From Clostridiales bacterium (lineage in GTDB: Bacteria; Bacillota; Clostridia; Oscillospirales; Acutalibacteraceae): 64,000 bases of DNA. This document shows positions 9,081 to 20,364 of the stretch, in pieces. Position numbers and translations under genes: made by a program. The notes below the pieces were generated by a model. The model saw nothing but the letters and a program-made list of their open reading frames with translations, searched no databases and had not been told where the DNA came from. The stretch lies in assembly GCA_019416455.1 (NCBI GenBank), contig DXXG01000018.1:106579-170578 (forward strand). The letters are read 5' to 3'. Each line of letters opens with the position of its first letter. Within the stretch, counting starts at the first letter, position 1.

Positions 9081-9109
9081 ATGATACCAGAATCCTCTGA
9101 AAAAAGCAA
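9081..9109 (-). promoter_or_regulatory. Promoter of pflB
   Basis: On the minus strand TTGCTT (9104-9109), 17 bases, TATCAT (9081-9086). RNA would start near 9074, just before the aptamer, giving a leader of about 178 bases. Confidence 0.75.
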
Positions 9110-9216
9110 CAGGGAAAATTAAGAACATTTTTCATTTTTGCAAAGCGCACAAAAAAGTGTTCCCAATAGGGGTATGATCCCGTAGAAAAAAGGTTCGGTC
9201 CGGAACAATCCCGCTC

Positions 9217-9245
9217 TTTTACCTCGTGGCGTCTTGTGGTATAAT
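9217..9245 (+). promoter_or_regulatory. Promoter of the ABC exporter operon
   Basis: TATAAT at 9240-9245 with TTTTAC (9217-9222) 17 bases upstream. The -35 box is poor, but the -10 box and its position before the GTG start are convincing. Confidence 0.6.
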
Positions 9246-9283
9246 TAACAGGTTATTTCTGTCATCGTGAAAGGACGATCCCT

Positions 9284-11023
9284 GTGAAGAAAATGTTCGC
9301 TCTCATGGGGGCCTATAAAAAGGAATGCATCCTGGGGCCCCTGTTCAAACTGCTGGAGGCTTCCTTCGAGCTGCTGGTGCCTTTGGTCATGGCCGCCGTC
9401 ATTGACGTGGGTATCGCCAATGGCGACCGGGGCTACATCGGACGCATGTGCTTGGTTATGGCGGCCCTGGGCGTCATCGGCCTGGTGTGCTCCATTACCG
9501 CCCAGTACTTTGCCGCCAAGGCCTCGGTGGGCATCGCCACCAAGCTGCGGCACAACCTGTTTGCCCATATCCAGGAGCTGAGCTTCACGGAAATGGACAC
9601 CACCGGCACTTCCACCCTGATTACCCGGATGACCAGCGACATCAACCAGGTGCAGAATGGCTTGAACCTGGCTTTGCGGCTGCTGCTGCGGTCGCCCTTT
9701 GTGGTGTTCGGCGCCATGGTGATGGCCTTCACCATTGACGTGCCCGCGGCGCTGATCTTCGTGGTCACCATTCCCTTGCTGGCGGTGGTGGTGTTCGGCG
9801 TGATGCTGTGGACCATGCCCCGGTATAAGAAGGTACAGGCGGGTTTGGACAGGGTTTTGGGCACCACCCGGGAGAACCTGACCGGCGTCCGGGTGATCCG
9901 AGCATTTGGCCGGGAAGAAGCGGAGACCGAAACCTTCCAGAATGAAAACAATGCCCTCACCCGGCTTCAAGAGCATGTGGGCCGTGTCTCCGCCCTGATG
10001 AATCCCGTCACTTATGTAATTATCAACCTGGCCGCCGTGGCCCTGATCTGGGTGGGCGCTGTGCGGGTGGATACGGGCATCATCACCCAGGGCGCTGTGG
10101 TGGCTTTGCTCAACTACATGTCCCAGATCCTGGTGGAGCTGATCAAGCTGGCAAATCTGATCATCAACATCACCAAGGCGCTGGCCTGCGCCAACCGGGT
10201 CCAGGCTGTGCTGGATACGGATTCCTCCCTCACTTCTCCCCAGGCATTGACCGGCTCTGTGGAAAATGAGGACCGGGTCACCTTCCGGAACGTAGGCCTC
10301 ACCTATAAGGGCGCTGGTGACGCTTCCCTGTCCGGGCTCAGCTTTTCCGTGAAGCCCGGGGAGACCGTGGGCGTCATCGGGGGCACCGGCAGCGGTAAGT
10401 CCTCTCTGGTGAACATGATCCCCCGGTTCTACGACACGACGGAAGGCACCGTGCTGGTGGACGGCCGGGACGTGCGGGACTACCCAGTTTCTGACCTGCG
10501 GGAAAAAGTGGGCGTGGTGCCCCAGAAGGCCATGCTGTTCACCGGGACCATCCGGGAGAACCTGAAATGGGGTAAGCCCGACGCCACCGAGGAGGAGCTG
10601 TGGCAGGCGCTGGAGACCGCCCAGGCCCGGGAATTCGTGGAAGACAAGCCCGGCAAACTGGACGAGCCCGTGGCCCAGGGAGGCAAGAACTTCTCCGGCG
10701 GCCAGCGGCAGCGGCTGACCATCGCCCGGGCCTTGGTACGCAAGCCGGAGATCCTGATCCTGGACGACAGCGCCAGCGCCCTGGACTTCGCCACCGACGC
10801 CCGGCTGCGGAAAGCCATCCGGGAGATGGAGGGCGGACCCACGGTGTTCATCGTCAGCCAGCGGGCTTCCTCCATTCGGTACGCGGATAAGATCATCGTC
10901 CTGGACGATGGCGAGGCCGTGGGCATCGGCACCCATGAGGAACTGCTGGAGTCCTGCCAGGTGTATAAGGAGATCTTCGAGTCCCAGTTCCAGCAGACCG
11001 AGAGAAAGGAGGGAGCCGTATGA
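9284..11023 (+). CDS. ABC exporter half-transporter, degenerate-site subunit
   Basis: Membrane exporter subunit: six transmembrane helices in the first 320 residues, then an ATPase domain. Walker A GGTGSGKSS lies near residue 366 and the signature FSGGQRQ near 469. Walker B reads ILILDD, with Asp replacing the catalytic Glu, and the switch His is replaced by Gln (VSQRASS, near 525). These losses make its own ATP site non-catalytic, the rule in heterodimeric exporters. GTG 9284 is preferred because AAGGA precedes it at the right distance. Its stop overlaps the next gene by ATGA. The substrate is unknown; lipids, drugs or peptides are possible. Confidence 0.88.
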   Translation: MKKMFALMGAYKKECILGPLFKLLEASFELLVPLVMAAVIDVGIANGDRGYIGRMCLVMAALGVIGLVCSITAQYFAAKASVGIATKLRHNLFAHIQELSFTEMDTTGTSTLITRMTSDINQVQNGLNLALRLLLRSPFVVFGAMVMAFTIDVPAALIFVVTIPLLAVVVFGVMLWTMPRYKKVQAGLDRVLGTTRENLTGVRVIRAFGREEAETETFQNENNALTRLQEHVGRVSALMNPVTYVIINLAAVALIWVGAVRVDTGIITQGAVVALLNYMSQILVELIKLANLIINITKALACANRVQAVLDTDSSLTSPQALTGSVENEDRVTFRNVGLTYKGAGDASLSGLSFSVKPGETVGVIGGTGSGKSSLVNMIPRFYDTTEGTVLVDGRDVRDYPVSDLREKVGVVPQKAMLFTGTIRENLKWGKPDATEEELWQALETAQAREFVEDKPGKLDEPVAQGGKNFSGGQRQRLTIARALVRKPEILILDDSASALDFATDARLRKAIREMEGGPTVFIVSQRASSIRYADKIIVLDDGEAVGIGTHEELLESCQVYKEIFESQFQQTERKEGAV

Positions 11024-12771
11024 AAGGCCAGAAAGCCAAAAAAGGCACCTTGAAGAAAGTGCTCCAATACATTCGGCCCTATTGGTTTTTCGTGGGGCTT
11101 TCCATCCTGCTGGCCGCGGTGACCGTAGCGGCTTCCCTGTATATCCCCATCCTCACCGGCGACGCGGTGGACTTGATCGTGGGCCCCGGAAACGTGGAGT
11201 TCGCCGGGATCGTGAAGATCCTGGTGCGGATCGGGGTCATCATCGGCATCGCGGCCCTGTCCCAGTGGGTAATGAGCCTGATCAACAATCGGATCACCTA
11301 CCGGGTAGTGCGTGACATCCGCAACGAGGCCTTCCAAAAGATCCAGATCCTCCCCCTGAAATACATCGACGGCCGTCCCACCGGCGAAGTGGTCAGCCGT
11401 GTCATCGCGGACGTGGACCAGTTCGCTGACGGCCTTCTCATGGGCTTTACCCAGCTGTTCACCGGGGTTATCACCATCCTGGGCACCCTGTGCTTCATGC
11501 TCAGCGTCAATGTGGTCATCACCGCCGTGGTGGTGGTCATCACTCCCGTATCTTTGCTGGTAGCGGCCTTCATTGCCAAGCGCACCTATGATATGTTCCG
11601 GCTCCAGTCCCAGGTCCGGGGCGAGCAGACCGGATTCGTGGAGGAAATGGTGGGCAGCCAAAAGGTGGTCCAGGCCTTCGGCCGGGAGAAAGCCTCTCTG
11701 GAACAGTTCGACGAGATCAACGAGCGGCTGCGCAAGTGCAGTCTGCGGGCCATTTTCTTCTCCTCTATCACCAACCCCTCCACCCGGTTCGTCAACTCCC
11801 TGGTGTACACCGGCGTGGGTATCGTGGGCGCCTTGAGTGTGGTAAACGGCAACCTGTCTGTGGGCCAGCTCTCCGCCTTTTTGAGCTACGCCAACCAGTA
11901 CACCAAGCCCTTCAACGAGATTTCCGGTGTGGTCACCGAATTGCAGAACGCTTTGGCCTGCGCTGGTCGTGTGTTTGAGCTGATCGAGGAGCCTGCCCAG
12001 ACCCCCGATGCCAAGGACGCCTTGGTGCTGGGCGACGTGGAGGGCAGAGTGTCCGTGGAGGACGTGGCCTTCTCTTACCATAAGGATCAGTCCCTCATCG
12101 AGAACTTCAACCTGAACGTGGAGCCCGGACAGCGTGTGGCTTTGGTGGGTCCCACCGGCTGCGGCAAGACTACGGTCATCAACCTGCTGATGCGCTTCTA
12201 CGACGTGAACAAGGGTTCCATCCAGGTGGAGGGCACGGATATCCGGAACATTACCCGGAAGAGCCTGCGCCGGAATTACGGCATGGTGCTGCAGGAGACT
12301 TGGCTGAAGCGTGGCACTATCCGGGAGAACATCGCCTACGGCAAGCCTGACGCCACCCTGGAGGAGATCGTGGAGGCCGCCAAAGCTGCCCACGCTCACA
12401 GCTTCATCAAGCGGCTGCCCCAGGGGTATGATACGGTCATCGGGGAGGACGGAGGCTCCATCTCTCAGGGCCAGAAGCAGCTGCTGTGCATCGCCCGGGT
12501 GATGCTGTGCCTGCCGCCCATGCTGATCCTGGACGAAGCCACCTCCTCCATCGATACCCGCACGGAGATCCGCATCCAGAAGGCCTTCCAGAAGATGATG
12601 AAGGGCCGCACCAGTTTCATCGTGGCCCACCGGCTGTCCACCATCCGGGACGCGGACGTGATCCTGGTGATGAGGGACGGACACATTATCGAGCAGGGCA
12701 GCCACGAGACCCTGCTGGAAAAGGGCGGTTTCTACGCGGAGCTGTACAACAGCCAGTTCGACCACAGCTAA
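11020..12771 (+). CDS. ABC exporter half-transporter, catalytic-site subunit
   Basis: Partner of the preceding subunit, translated through an ATGA overlap. The membrane domain (about residues 15-330) is followed by an ATPase with Walker A GPTGCGKTT near 377, Walker B LILDEATSS with the catalytic Glu, and the switch His in VAHRLSTI. Its signature is altered to SQGQ instead of SGGQ. That change would face the defective Walker site of the partner, so all four substitutions fall in one composite site. GGAGG precedes ATG 11020. A terminator follows. Confidence 0.88.
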   Translation: MKGQKAKKGTLKKVLQYIRPYWFFVGLSILLAAVTVAASLYIPILTGDAVDLIVGPGNVEFAGIVKILVRIGVIIGIAALSQWVMSLINNRITYRVVRDIRNEAFQKIQILPLKYIDGRPTGEVVSRVIADVDQFADGLLMGFTQLFTGVITILGTLCFMLSVNVVITAVVVVITPVSLLVAAFIAKRTYDMFRLQSQVRGEQTGFVEEMVGSQKVVQAFGREKASLEQFDEINERLRKCSLRAIFFSSITNPSTRFVNSLVYTGVGIVGALSVVNGNLSVGQLSAFLSYANQYTKPFNEISGVVTELQNALACAGRVFELIEEPAQTPDAKDALVLGDVEGRVSVEDVAFSYHKDQSLIENFNLNVEPGQRVALVGPTGCGKTTVINLLMRFYDVNKGSIQVEGTDIRNITRKSLRRNYGMVLQETWLKRGTIRENIAYGKPDATLEEIVEAAKAAHAHSFIKRLPQGYDTVIGEDGGSISQGQKQLLCIARVMLCLPPMLILDEATSSIDTRTEIRIQKAFQKMMKGRTSFIVAHRLSTIRDADVILVMRDGHIIEQGSHETLLEKGGFYAELYNSQFDHS

Positions 12772-12787
12772 ATTCCAGCTATATAAT

Positions 12788-12818
12788 AACGCCTGTGTGA
12801 GTATCACACAGGCGTTTT
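12788..12818. terminator. Terminator after the ABC exporter operon
   Basis: CGCCTGTGTGA pairs with TCACACAGGCG around a three-base loop, followed by TTTT. It lies between convergent genes. Confidence 0.8.
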
Positions 12819-12821
12819 CCG

Positions 12822-13160
12822 TTATTTCCCGTTTGTTTCTTCCCGGTGGATGGAGCGCTGGGCGTCAAATCCTTCCGGATAACGGGCCCGCAGCTTTTCC
12901 AGGTTCCGTTCCAGCACTTCTTCCAAGGAAACATCCAGAGCGGTGGCGGTTTCCGCCAGATACCAGGCCACGTCTCCCAGTTCTTTGATCAGCTTGTCGC
13001 GGTCCAGTTCATGGCCTTGAGCCAGGTATTTCTTCACCACGTCGATGGCCTCACCTGCCTCGCCGCACAGGCCCATTACCCCGTTGATGAGGATCTCTTT
13101 TTGGCTTAAGTCCGGGTTCAGAGTGGCCATGGCCAGACGCTGATATTCATTAGCAGTCAT
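12822..13160 (-). CDS. MazG-like nucleotide pyrophosphohydrolase
   Basis: A 112-residue all-alpha NTP-PPase of the MazG type, which cleaves pyrophosphate from nucleoside triphosphates and is thought to clean the nucleotide pool. The metal-binding acidic residues appear as CGEAGEAIDVVKK (about 32-44) and ELGDVAWYL (about 61-69). It lies 15 bases after the Smr gene and probably shares its transcript. The exact substrate is not predictable. Confidence 0.85.
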   Translation of the reverse strand: MTANEYQRLAMATLNPDLSQKEILINGVMGLCGEAGEAIDVVKKYLAQGHELDRDKLIKELGDVAWYLAETATALDVSLEEVLERNLEKLRARYPEGFDAQRSIHREETNGK

Positions 13161-13175
13161 TTCATCGCTCCCCCT

Positions 13176-13430
13176 TCATTTCTTCCCCAGGATCAGCCTT
13201 GTTTCCCCGGGATTCAAGCTGGGGAGCACCGACTTCACCCGGGGATGGGAGAACTCTCCCCGGATCATGTCCCTCAAAGTGGTGCCCCTTTGGTAGCCGT
13301 GGATCACCCGCAGTTCCGTCACGTCGGCGGGGGCCCGGTCCAGCCAGCCGGTGAGGATGTCTCGGGCGTCCCGCTCATAGACCCCGTGAAGGTCTGCCGT
13401 CACAATGGATCCGTTTCGCTGAAAACGCAT
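13176..13430 (-). CDS. Smr domain protein
   Basis: An 84-residue protein made almost entirely of a Smr (small MutS-related) domain. The DLHG motif (residues 13-16) and VIHGYQRGTTLRDMI, the counterpart of the glycine-rich HGxGxG loop, are visible. Smr domains are nucleases of DNA or RNA, for example in MutS2 and in ribosome rescue, but stand-alone short versions are poorly characterised. It is first in a two-gene unit with the MazG-like gene. Confidence 0.8.
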   Translation of the reverse strand: MRFQRNGSIVTADLHGVYERDARDILTGWLDRAPADVTELRVIHGYQRGTTLRDMIRGEFSHPRVKSVLPSLNPGETRLILGKK

Positions 13431-13498
13431 AGTGTGTTCTCCTGTTCCTCTTTAGGACGGAAAAATCGTCCGGACTTGTTGTGTGTTATATATTATTT

Positions 13499-13528
13499 AG
13501 TATAAGACCTGGGGACATTTTCGCGCAA
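13499..13528 (-). promoter_or_regulatory. Candidate promoter of the Smr-MazG unit
   Basis: On the minus strand TTGCGC (13523-13528), 18 bases, TATACT (13499-13504). It is about 65 bases before the Smr start codon. Confidence 0.45.
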
Positions 13529-13591
13529 GAGACGGAGCTTCCAAAATTTTTCAAAAACTTTTTAGCTAGCTCTGTATGTTGGTATGAAACC

Positions 13592-13600
13592 TGCTATAAT
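13592..13600 (+). promoter_or_regulatory. Extended -10 promoter of the calcium ATPase gene
   Basis: TGCTATAAT is a perfect extended -10 element; no good -35 box lies upstream, which such promoters tolerate. It is 30 bases before the start codon. Confidence 0.65.
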
Positions 13601-13630
13601 ACAAATAGAGAAAGGGAAGGAGGAATCCAT

Positions 13631-16261
<2,631 letters not shown>

Positions 16262-16270
16262 GTTTCAGTG

Positions 16271-16305
16271 AAAAGAAGCCCTGAAAAACAGGGCTTCTTT
16301 TTTTG
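16271..16305 (+). terminator. Terminator of the calcium ATPase gene
   Basis: AAGAAGCCCTG pairs with CAGGGCTTCTT around five A, followed by a long T-run. Confidence 0.88.
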
Positions 16306-16909
16306 CGCTTTTTAGATGGCTAAAAGCCTTGAAAAGAGGGGTGCATCATAAGAATTTTTGAGTAAAATCCAAAAATAGCTCCAAAATACGGAAAACAGCT
16401 GGTTTTTAGCGGCGTTGGGGAGAGATCCAAGCGCCATTTCAGCCCAAAATGTTAAGATATTACGCAAAAAAACGCAAAATGATGAGTTTTGAATAAAAAA
16501 TAAACCATTTGAACTTCTTAAATGTAAAAAGCAGTCAGAATAGAGGGTTTTTTATGCGAGAAAAGTAAATATCCCGGGTAAAAGGTGAAAAAAAGAGGGA
16601 AAATTAGGGGAGTCTAGCAAATATAACAAATTAATACTACAAATTGCAAAATTTTTTAAAAATATATTGACAAATATGGCAACGAGGATTAGAATGTATA
16701 AACAAGGACACAGTTTGGTAACATTTTTTTAGCGAAAATAGAGTACAGTAATACAGAGGACTAAATAAACCTGCGTTGGTTGAAATTTCTGTTTATCGCT
16801 AAAGTAAATAATGTGTCACGGAGGTTCAAACGCAATTTTTGTGGGGAAGTTGTATTGGCTCGTTCTCTGGTGAATGCCGGAGTCATTTATATTCAAGGAG
16901 GTCAAAAAT
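16306..16909. other. Long AT-rich non-coding stretch with sugar-operon leader
   Basis: About 600 bases without a gene, much richer in A and T than its surroundings. It holds the promoter at 16667-16695 and a leader of about 210 bases. In the leader TTTAGCGA (16728-16735) and TCGCTAAA (16796-16803) are perfect inverted copies and could close a long-range stem. No known riboswitch was recognised. Confidence 0.5.
16667..16695 (+). promoter_or_regulatory. Strong promoter of the first sugar ABC operon
   Basis: A consensus TTGACA (16667-16672), a 17-base spacer and TAGAAT (16690-16695). RNA should begin near 16702. Confidence 0.8.
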
Positions 16910-18349
16910 ATGAAACGGAAACTCTTAGCCATGGTTTTGGCTATGTCGATGTTGGTCGGCGCGTTCGCTGGCTGCACCGGCGATTCCGGGAAGTCTTCTT
17001 CCACCACCGAAACGTCGACCAGTTCCACCACTGAGGAGTCCCAGGCTACCACTGATGAGTCTAAGGCCGAGACCAGCGAAACCAGTGACAAGAACATCCC
17101 TGAGCTGACCAGCGAGCCTCTGTCCATTCTGGTTTGGGGCACCGCTACCGAAGAACCCAGCAAGAGCCAGTATGACGGCGCTGTGTCCCGGTTCAAGGAA
17201 GCCTATCCCAATATCTCCATCGAGCTGGTTAACCAGCAGAACGACAACTACAAGCAGCAGCTGATCGTGGCAATGAGCTCCGGCCAGTGCCCCGACATGT
17301 ATCAGCACTGGGGCGGCGGCCCCATGGCCGAGTATTATGAGTCCGGTTTTGTCAACGACATCACCGAGATGTTCAATACTTACGACCATCCCGCTTTCAT
17401 CGAGGCTGCTGTGGCTCAGTCCACTTATGATGGCAAGATCCTGGCCATCCCCTTCAACGGCCTGAGCGGCTGTGACATCTTCTACAACAAGGCTATCTTT
17501 GAGGAAGTTGGCGTGGAAGTTCCCACCACCATCGACGAGCTGGAAGCTGTGTGCGATAAGGTGAAGGAAGCTGGCTACATCCCCTTCTCTCTGGCCAACT
17601 CTCCCGGCTGGACCGGCTCCATGTACTACATGTATCTGGTGGCTCGTCACTCCGGCAACGAGGAATTTGATGCTGCTTACACTCAGGAAGGCTCCTTCAC
17701 TTCTGACGCCTTCATCTGGGCTGGCGAAAAGATTCAGGATTGGGTCAAGAAGGGTTACTTCCCCGATGGCGTTAACTCCCTGTCTCCTGACGACCAGCAG
17801 GATCTGGCCCTCATGTATGACGGTTCCTGCGCTATGATGCTCCATGGCTCTTGGGTAACCACCAACATGAACACCGACAGCTCCGAGTGGTATACCGAGA
17901 ACATCGGCGCTTTCCGCTTCCCCGAGGATTCCGAGGCTGCTGCTAACGGCGTTCCTCAGGACGTGGAAGTTGGTACCGCTATCGGCAACGGCTGGTCCTT
18001 CAACTGCTGGAACGATGACGGTTCCGTGGATCAGACCAAGCTGGACGCTTGCTATGTACTGGCTACTCAGTTCTTCAACGACGAGACTTGGTGCCAGCAG
18101 AAGGTCGACAACCTGACCATCCCCTCCATCGAAGGTTATGAGGATGCTCTGGAAGATCCCAACATGCAGACTGTTGCTGAAGTGTTCTTCAACGCTTCCA
18201 ACGTGCAGCTGTGGTATGACCAGTACCTGCCCGCCAACGTCACCGAGGTTCACAAGGATAGCATGAACGCTCTGTTCGCTCTGGAAGCCACTCCCGAGGA
18301 GATCGGCAAGAACCACGACGCTGCTATGCAGGAGTATCTGAACAGCTAA
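16910..18349 (+). CDS. Sugar ABC transporter substrate-binding lipoprotein
   Basis: Extracellular solute-binding protein, family 1. A lipoprotein signal ends in LVGAFAGC, with Cys22 as the lipid-modified residue. A Ser/Thr/Glu-rich linker follows (about 23-70) and then the binding domain. The start at 16910 has AAGGAGG ahead of it; the open codons from 16874 lack support. It is the first gene of an importer with two permeases and a GH3 enzyme downstream, so an oligosaccharide ligand, perhaps a beta-glucoside, is inferred. No ATPase gene is present here; these systems commonly use a shared MsmK-type ATPase. Confidence 0.9.
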   Translation: MKRKLLAMVLAMSMLVGAFAGCTGDSGKSSSTTETSTSSTTEESQATTDESKAETSETSDKNIPELTSEPLSILVWGTATEEPSKSQYDGAVSRFKEAYPNISIELVNQQNDNYKQQLIVAMSSGQCPDMYQHWGGGPMAEYYESGFVNDITEMFNTYDHPAFIEAAVAQSTYDGKILAIPFNGLSGCDIFYNKAIFEEVGVEVPTTIDELEAVCDKVKEAGYIPFSLANSPGWTGSMYYMYLVARHSGNEEFDAAYTQEGSFTSDAFIWAGEKIQDWVKKGYFPDGVNSLSPDDQQDLALMYDGSCAMMLHGSWVTTNMNTDSSEWYTENIGAFRFPEDSEAAANGVPQDVEVGTAIGNGWSFNCWNDDGSVDQTKLDACYVLATQFFNDETWCQQKVDNLTIPSIEGYEDALEDPNMQTVAEVFFNASNVQLWYDQYLPANVTEVHKDSMNALFALEATPEEIGKNHDAAMQEYLNS

Positions 18350-18389
18350 ACGTCCTTTTGTAAAATTGAACTTTGCATTTTGAAAATTT

Positions 18390-18420
18390 TCCCGCAGGGA
18401 GATGCTTCCTGCGGGAGGAT
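18390..18420 (+). other. Intercistronic stem-loop after the binding protein
   Basis: TCCCGCAGG pairs with CCTGCGGGA around a short loop, followed by GGATTTTTG. It probably stabilises or partly terminates the mRNA so that the binding protein is made in excess of the permeases. Confidence 0.6.
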
Positions 18421-18489
18421 TTTTGAAAGACCAAAATAACGGCGGTCTGCCCACGGCTAACGGGGAGGCCTTCTGGAAAGGTGATGGGT

Positions 18490-19395
18490 ATGAAAGAAAC
18501 AAATGGTTTAGCGAAAGTCCGAGCCAGAAGCACAGCCATAGCAGCTACCGTATTTCTCCTGCCTACCATTCTGCTGATCATCGTGTACATGGTGTATCCC
18601 ATTATCGATACCTTCGTCATCAGCGCTTATAAATGGAACGGCATTTCGTCCGACCGGATATTCATCGGGTTGCAAAACTGGCAGACGCTGGTAGCGGACA
18701 GTCAGTTCTGGACCGCATTCGGCCACAACGTAATCGTGATGGTGTGCTCCATCCTGCTGCAGATTCCCATCGGCATGCTGCTGGCCACGTTCCTGGACGC
18801 CACCGGGAAAAAGACCAACTTCTTTAAGATCGTGTGGTTCTTCCCCTATCTGATGAGCTCTGTGGCAATCGCGTTCCTGTTTACTTACGCTCTGGCCACT
18901 AACGGCGGTATGATCTCCGCTCTGGCCACGATCTTCTCTGGCAAAAAGACCACCGTGGACTTGCTGGGCAGCAATCCCCAGGCACTGTATACGGTGATCG
19001 GAGTTATGGCGTGGCAGTTCACGCCCTTCTACATGGTGTATTTCATCGCGGGCTACGGCAATATCGATACTTCCATCTATGAGGCGGCAGTCATCGACGG
19101 TGCCACTCGGAAGCAGTATCTGTTCCGGATTGCTATCCCGCTGTTGAAGCCCATCTTCAAGACTGCATGTACCATGTCCTTGATCGGTTCTCTGAAGTAC
19201 TTCGACCTGATCTGGAACCTGACCGGAGGCGGACCCAACGGAGGCACGGAATTGATGGCCACGTACATGTATAAGCTGTCGTTCAACCAGTTCAACATGG
19301 GCTACGGCTCCTGTGTGGCGGCAGGCATGTTCATTTTGATCACGGCCATCGCTCTGCTGTTCCAGAAGATCTTTGTGGTAAAGGAGGACTACTGA
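18490..19395 (+). CDS. Sugar ABC transporter permease (MalF/UgpA type)
   Basis: Inner permease subunit with about six transmembrane helices in 301 residues. The cytoplasmic EAA loop that docks the ATPase is seen as YEAAVIDGATRKQYLFRI. ATG 18490 is preferred over GTG 18481 and ATG 18484 because AAGGTGA then sits at a workable distance. The gene lies between the binding protein and the second permease on one transcript. Confidence 0.9.
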   Translation: MKETNGLAKVRARSTAIAATVFLLPTILLIIVYMVYPIIDTFVISAYKWNGISSDRIFIGLQNWQTLVADSQFWTAFGHNVIVMVCSILLQIPIGMLLATFLDATGKKTNFFKIVWFFPYLMSSVAIAFLFTYALATNGGMISALATIFSGKKTTVDLLGSNPQALYTVIGVMAWQFTPFYMVYFIAGYGNIDTSIYEAAVIDGATRKQYLFRIAIPLLKPIFKTACTMSLIGSLKYFDLIWNLTGGGPNGGTELMATYMYKLSFNQFNMGYGSCVAAGMFILITAIALLFQKIFVVKEDY

Positions 19396-19396
19396 T

Positions 19397-20260
19397 ATGG
19401 CAGTAAAGAAAGAGATCGATTACCGCAAAGAACGGACAAAGAGCCGTGTGGCGTGGGGCGTGGCTATCTTCTTCGCCTGCGTTTGGCTGGTGATCGCGCT
19501 GGTGCCCTTTTTCTTCATGGTGATGAACTCCTTCCGGAAGCAGTTCGACATGCTGAGCCAGGGCGTGTTCCATATGCCTGACCCCTGGTACTTTGAAAAC
19601 TATGTAAACGTGGTAGCCAACGGGTTCTTCGGCTACTTCCTGCGCAGCGTGATCGTGGTGGCCATCTCCATGGTGCTGATGCTGGCTATCGCTTCCTGCG
19701 CGGCATACCCCCTGTCCAGAATGAAGTTCAAGCTGCGTGGGTTCTTGTATGCAGGCATCGTGGCTATGATGTCCATCCCCATGCACGTGACCTTGATCCC
19801 CATCTTCAAAATGACTACGGATATGGGTCTGTATGACACTCTGTGGGCGCTGATCGGGCCCTATGTGACCTTCGCGCTGCCCATGTCGGTGTTCATTCTG
19901 ACGGCATTCATGTCTACCATCCCGAAAGAGATCGAGGAGTCTGCGGAGATCGATGGCTGCGGAAAGTATCGTACTTTCTTCACCATGATCCTGCCCCTGT
20001 CCAAGTCGGGTCTGTCCACGCTGGCGATTTACAACGGCGTTTCCATGTGGAACGAGTTCGCTTTCGCCAACACCCTGATCCAGAGCCCCTCCAACAAGAC
20101 CCTGCCTCTGGCGCTGGGCCAGTTCAAGGGCGAGCATTCTTTGGACATCCCCCTGATCTTGACGGTGCTGGTCCTGTCCGTCCTTCCCATGCTGATCCTC
20201 TTCATCATCTTCCAGGACAAACTGGTTAAAGGTATGATGGCTGGCGCAGTAAAGGGATAA
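19397..20260 (+). CDS. Sugar ABC transporter permease (MalG/UgpE type)
   Basis: Second permease subunit, 287 residues with about six membrane spans. Its EAA-type loop appears as EIEESAEIDGCGKYRTFF. It begins one base after the first permease stops, with AGGAGG inside the end of that gene, so translation is probably coupled. A strong stem-loop follows. Confidence 0.9.
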   Translation: MAVKKEIDYRKERTKSRVAWGVAIFFACVWLVIALVPFFFMVMNSFRKQFDMLSQGVFHMPDPWYFENYVNVVANGFFGYFLRSVIVVAISMVLMLAIASCAAYPLSRMKFKLRGFLYAGIVAMMSIPMHVTLIPIFKMTTDMGLYDTLWALIGPYVTFALPMSVFILTAFMSTIPKEIEESAEIDGCGKYRTFFTMILPLSKSGLSTLAIYNGVSMWNEFAFANTLIQSPSNKTLPLALGQFKGEHSLDIPLILTVLVLSVLPMLILFIIFQDKLVKGMMAGAVKG

Positions 20261-20272
20261 CATATCGGAAAA

Positions 20273-20304
20273 TACAGCCCGCGCGGAGATCCGTGCGGGC
20301 TGTT
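20273..20304 (+). terminator. Stem-loop after the permease pair
   Basis: CAGCCCGCGCGG pairs with CCGTGCGGGCTG (one G-T) around AGAT, followed by TTTTAC. The T-run is short, so read-through into the GH3 gene 60 bases on is likely. Confidence 0.65.
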
Positions 20305-20364
20305 TTACTTACACCCGCCGGTGGAGCAAGCGGGCGAGCATAAAAACAAAGGAGGTTTCCCAAA

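Noticed and set aside
9245..12807. Long minus-strand frames opposite both ABC exporter genes
   Set aside because: Antisense shadows; the plus-strand proteins carry all Walker and signature motifs.
13176..13430. Smr-MazG pair as a toxin-antitoxin module
   Set aside because: MazG is unrelated to the MazE/MazF toxin pair and the Smr domain is a common housekeeping domain; nothing else supports it.
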